64,000 nt of DNA from Caulobacter hibisci. GTDB taxonomy: Bacteria > Pseudomonadota > Alphaproteobacteria > Caulobacterales > Caulobacteraceae. Location of the stretch: contig NZ_JADWOX010000002.1 of assembly GCF_016135805.1 (NCBI RefSeq), positions 186,001-250,000 on the forward strand, read 5' to 3'. Both the position numbers and the translations under genes were made by a program. The notes under the pieces were generated by a model, which saw only the letters and a list, made by a program, of their open reading frames with translations, was not told the DNA's origin and ran no database searches. Each line of letters starts with the position of its first letter. Position 1 is the first letter of the stretch. Shown in pieces: positions 61,469-64,000 of this stretch.

Positions 61469-62308
61469 TCAGCGCAATGGGAATCCGAAGCCTTCCAGGG
61501 CCTGGCGCAGGCGTTCGCGGCCGTTCAGGGCCTTGGCGTTGCCGACCCGATTGACGATCGCTGCGCTCCAGCCCGTCGCCGCCAGGCCCTGCGAGGTCTG
61601 GAAGGCGCCGAGGGTCTCGTCATAAGCCCGCACCGGTGCGTCCTGGGCCGCCAGGTCATAGGTTTCCCGATGCAGCACCGCCGCCTGCGACAGCCTCGGC
61701 TTGATAGCGGCCGGGGCGGCGGGGTCGGGATGGCCCACCACGAGGCCGAACACCGGCAGCACCAGCGGCGGCAGGCCGAGCTCCGCCGCCACCGCCTCGG
61801 GGCGGTTGCGGAGCGCGCCGATATAGACGGACCCCAGGCCCAGGGACTCCAGAGCCGCCACGGCGGCCTGGGCCGCCAGCGCCGCATCGACCGCGGCCAC
61901 CAGGAAGCTCTCCAGGTAGTCGAGCGCTTCCTTGCCTTGGCCAGCCTGACGGGTGATGCGCTCGGCCCTGGCCAGGTCGGCCAGCCATACCAGCAGCAGC
62001 GGAGCCTGGCGGATATGGGCCTGACCGCCGGCCAGGTCCGCCAGCCGCGCCTTGCGTTCCGGGTCCTCGACCGCGACGACGCTCCACAGTTGAAGGTTCG
62101 ACGAGGTCGCCGCCGACTGGGCGCTGGCGACCAGGGTCTCCACCACCCCCTCGGCCAGCGGATCGGGCAGATAGGCTCGCACCGACCTGTGGGCCAGCAG
62201 GCCCTCGATGGTCGGGTTGAGCAACGCCCCGATCGCGGGGGCTGACTGGCCGTAGCGGGCGCTCAGCAGCGGATGGTCGGTGGGTTGGCGCGCGAGCGAA
62301 GCGGGCAT
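61469..62308 (-). CDS. NADPH-dependent nitroreductase / FMN reductase (NfsA-type)
   Basis: A 279-residue flavoprotein of the nitroreductase superfamily. The chosen start at 62308 (MPASLARQPTDHPLLSARYG) gives a normal N-terminus. FMN-binding features are HRSVRAYLPDPL near residue 42, AASAQSAATSSNLQLWSVVAVED, the inter-subunit helix DYLESFLVAAVDAALAAQAAVAALESLGLGSVYIGALRN and VFGLVVGHPDP. Family members reduce nitro compounds, quinones or free flavin. It begins 8 bp after a ferredoxin gene, in an operon with an FAD dehydrogenase, so it probably works with them in redox metabolism rather than in drug reduction. Confidence 0.87.
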   Translation of the reverse strand: MPASLARQPTDHPLLSARYGQSAPAIGALLNPTIEGLLAHRSVRAYLPDPLAEGVVETLVASAQSAATSSNLQLWSVVAVEDPERKARLADLAGGQAHIRQAPLLLVWLADLARAERITRQAGQGKEALDYLESFLVAAVDAALAAQAAVAALESLGLGSVYIGALRNRPEAVAAELGLPPLVLPVFGLVVGHPDPAAPAAIKPRLSQAAVLHRETYDLAAQDAPVRAYDETLGAFQTSQGLAATGWSAAIVNRVGNAKALNGRERLRQALEGFGFPLR

Positions 62309-62316
62309 GGATTGTC

Positions 62317-62757
62317 CTAACGCGAAGAGGCGGTGGCGGGGGCCTTGTCCGGCGAGGCGGGCTCGGCGGCGGGCTCGATAGGCGGATGCTTCAGCGCGTA
62401 GCGGCGGGCCGAGATCTGGGCGCCTTCCATCAGCAGCGGGCCCAGGCGCCAATACTCGGCGAGCGGTTCCTGGTCTCCCGGCGGCGCGTTCCAGATGTGG
62501 TCGCGGCGCATCTGGCCCAGCGCGCCCGAGGCCCTGACCGTCTCAGGATCGACGATCTCGGGCCCTCTCTGGTCGGGTCCGACGTAGATGGCGTCGGAGG
62601 CGCAGTAGAGCTCGCACATGAAGCAGGTCTGGCATTGGTCCAGGCGGGCGATCACCGGCGGCCCGCCGGCCGGCGACGGGTCCAGCACATGGGTGGGGCA
62701 GGCGTTGACGCAGGACCCGCAGCCGTTGCACAGGTCTTCGAAGATATGGGCGATCAT
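62317..62757 (-). CDS. Ferredoxin with two [4Fe-4S] clusters
   Basis: A 146-residue electron carrier. Two C-x2-C-x2-C-x3-C motifs are present: Cys10, 13, 16, 20 (CNGCGSCVNACP) and Cys42, 45, 48, 52 (CQTCFMCELYC). The first ends in CP and the second does not. A C-terminal extension of about 75 residues (IWNAPPGDQEPLAEYWRLGPLLMEGA...) resembles the tail of the AprB-like subunit that wraps its flavoprotein partner. Its ATG overlaps the stop of the FAD protein gene by 4 bp, which implies a 1:1 complex. Confidence 0.9.
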   Translation of the reverse strand: MIAHIFEDLCNGCGSCVNACPTHVLDPSPAGGPPVIARLDQCQTCFMCELYCASDAIYVGPDQRGPEIVDPETVRASGALGQMRRDHIWNAPPGDQEPLAEYWRLGPLLMEGAQISARRYALKHPPIEPAAEPASPDKAPATASSR

Positions 62758-64000
62758 GCCGCGACCTCCACGGCGGTTTGTGGCTTGTCCGCCTCCGGAC
62801 GGGTCCAGACCTCGTCCAGACCGCCGACCAGCAGGCGTTTGCCGCCGTCGGGCGACAGGTCCGGCGCGTCGGCCCGGGCGTGCAGGCCTCGCGTCTCGTT
62901 GCGGTCGAGCGCCGCGCGGGTCGACCAGCGGGCGCTGGCCACCAGGGCGGCCGTTTCGCGGGCCGCGACCTGGTCGAGGCCCTCGGCTTGCCTGTGGGTC
63001 GCAACGTCATTCCAGGCGTCGTCGAGCCGGACCAGCGACGCCTGCAGCGTCTCCCGGCGGCGCCACAGGGCCTTGTCGTAGCTCAGCATCTCGTCCCGCA
63101 CCGTCTGGATGGCCGCGCGCTCGTCGACCGGCGCGATAGCGCCCGCCGGCCTCAGGCCGGCGCGGCCAGCCGGCGTGGCCCGCTCGCCCGCGCGCACGCC
63201 GTCGGCCTTGGCCAGCCTGGCGCCGGCGATCCCGGCGATCTGGCCCGAGGTCAGGGCCCAGGCCGAGTTGGGCGAGCCGCCGCCGCTGCTGGCGCCGACG
63301 ATCAGCTCGCGCGTCGCCGTGTCGCCGGCCGCGAACAGGCCGCGCACCGTCGTCTGGCAGTCCTCGTCAACGATCCGCAGGCCGCCGGTGCCGCGAATGG
63401 TGCCCTCGCCAAACAGCTTCACCTCGAAGCGCTCGTCGAACAGTCGCACGCCCTTGCGCTGGAACGGCGCGACGGTGGCCGGCTGGATGCGGTGCAGGAT
63501 CGGCCGCAGGGCCGGGGGCGCTTCGCTCAGGTCGGCGAACACCGGCCCTTCCAGCATCGCCTTGGCCAGGGCGCGATGGTGGTCGCGATCGGCCAGGGCG
63601 GGCGGGATGTCCAGCTCTTCGCCGGCCGCGTCGAAGAAGCGCGAGGCGGTGTAGGGCAGGGTTCGGGTCGAGCACCAGGCGGGTGAAAGGGTGTAGATGC
63701 TGGAAAATTCCATCCCCGACAGCTCGGCGCCGGCCTCAGCCGCCATCAGGTGCCCGTCGCCGGTGTTGGTGTGGCTGCCGATCAGGCCGGAACGGAAGGC
63801 GCAGCCGCCGGTGGCCAGGATCACCGCCCCGGCGCGGATGGTCCACGCCCGGCGGTCCAGCCGCGCATAGCCGGCCGCTCCGGCGACCGAACCGTCCTGG
63901 TGCAGCAGCAGTTCCAGCGCCGGATGGTGGTCGAGCACCCGCACGCCGCTGTCGAGGGCGTAGGCGCGCAAGGCCCGCAGGTATTCGGGGCCGCGCACGC
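62754..64000 (-). CDS. FAD-dependent oxidoreductase of the fumarate reductase/AprA type (cut by window edge)
   Basis: The C-terminal 415 residues or so of a flavoprotein; the N-terminus with the FAD-binding GxGxxG lies beyond the right edge. Visible features are the FAD strand WTIRAGAVILATGG, the substrate-domain motif HTNTGDGHLMAAEAGAELSG, the C-terminal FAD motif VRGLFAAGDTATRELIVGASSGGGSPNSAWALTSGQIAG and a helical end typical of the succinate dehydrogenase/fumarate reductase/adenylylsulfate reductase alpha family. Paired with a two-cluster ferredoxin it looks like an AprAB-type module. In alphaproteobacteria such pairs often sit near sulfonate or other organosulfur transport genes, which would be upstream, outside the window. 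Confidence 0.82.
   Translation of the reverse strand, partial: VRGPEYLRALRAYALDSGVRVLDHHPALELLLHQDGSVAGAAGYARLDRRAWTIRAGAVILATGGCAFRSGLIGSHTNTGDGHLMAAEAGAELSGMEFSSIYTLSPAWCSTRTLPYTASRFFDAAGEELDIPPALADRDHHRALAKAMLEGPVFADLSEAPPALRPILHRIQPATVAPFQRKGVRLFDERFEVKLFGEGTIRGTGGLRIVDEDCQTTVRGLFAAGDTATRELIVGASSGGGSPNSAWALTSGQIAGIAGARLAKADGVRAGERATPAGRAGLRPAGAIAPVDERAAIQTVRDEMLSYDKALWRRRETLQASLVRLDDAWNDVATHRQAEGLDQVAARETAALVASARWSTRAALDRNETRGLHARADAPDLSPDGGKRLLVGGLDEVWTRPEADKPQTAVEVAA

Overview
The window looks like chromosomal DNA of a free-living alphaproteobacterium of the Caulobacteraceae, most probably Caulobacter or a close relative. The case rests on very high GC with strong third-position bias, three large TonB-dependent receptors (TBDRs) each paired with secreted hydrolases, and an inositol gene set in the order known from Caulobacter crescentus (idhA / iolR-iolC-iolD-iolE-iolB-iolA, plus the ibpA-iatA-iatP transporter). 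No rRNA, tRNA, CRISPR array, transposase or phage gene was recognised.

Layout. (1) 1-11.5 kb is a glycan-use region: the start of a GH2 beta-galactosidase on the minus strand, then divergently a TBDR, a GH92 alpha-mannosidase with a C-terminal discoidin-like domain, and a GH115 alpha-glucuronidase. A second GH92 faces them. (2) 9.2-24.8 kb is the inositol region. A minus-strand operon ibpA-iatA-iatP-GH92 imports inositol; idhA is divergent from iolR, and iolCDEBA follow iolR. Sites of the form GGAA-N6-TTCC, the likely IolR operator, lie at the ibpA promoter and between idhA and iolR. Two near-matches lie over a candidate small RNA. (3) 24.9-33.6 kb holds unlinked genes: an MmcQ/YjbR protein, a small monooxygenase, an NTF2-fold protein, dusA, an outer-membrane barrel protein, ybaK, an aminotransferase and a Tat-exported PL26-like rhamnogalacturonan lyase. 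An 870-bp gene-free stretch with large inverted repeats closes this part. (4) 33.6-44.3 kb is a compact minus-strand type IV secretion operon (virB1-2-3-4-6-9-10-11) followed by an OmpR-type regulator and a histidine kinase. virB5, virB7, virB8 and virD4 are absent. (5) 44.4-46.8 kb is a plus-strand gene pair: a lipoprotein-like intradiol dioxygenase with a run of 28 serines, and a PMT/GT39-like membrane glycosyltransferase. (6) 46.9-56.5 kb is a LacI-type regulator, two perfect palindromic operators, a TBDR, two GH3 glycosidases, a type-B carboxylesterase and a tiny HTH-like protein. (7) 56.5-64 kb, all minus strand, is a TBDR followed by proline iminopeptidase, then an FAD dehydrogenase / ferredoxin / nitroreductase operon cut by the right edge.

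How the genes work together. TBDRs import oligosaccharides or other ligands across the outer membrane, and secreted GH2, GH92, GH115, GH3, PL26 and esterase enzymes trim plant- or fungus-derived glycans. The iol genes convert myo-inositol through 2-keto-inositol and 2-deoxy-5-keto-gluconate 6-phosphate to acetyl-CoA and a C3 product. Two plus-strand TBDR genes are separated from their hydrolase genes by strong intrinsic terminators, and a third TBDR is followed by a large hairpin, which suggests a shared way of making more receptor than enzyme.

The most interesting points are the GH92 mannosidase inside the inositol-transport operon, the candidate IolR-controlled small RNA, the type IV secretion operon without VirB8, and the polyserine dioxygenase paired with a PMT-like glycosyltransferase.
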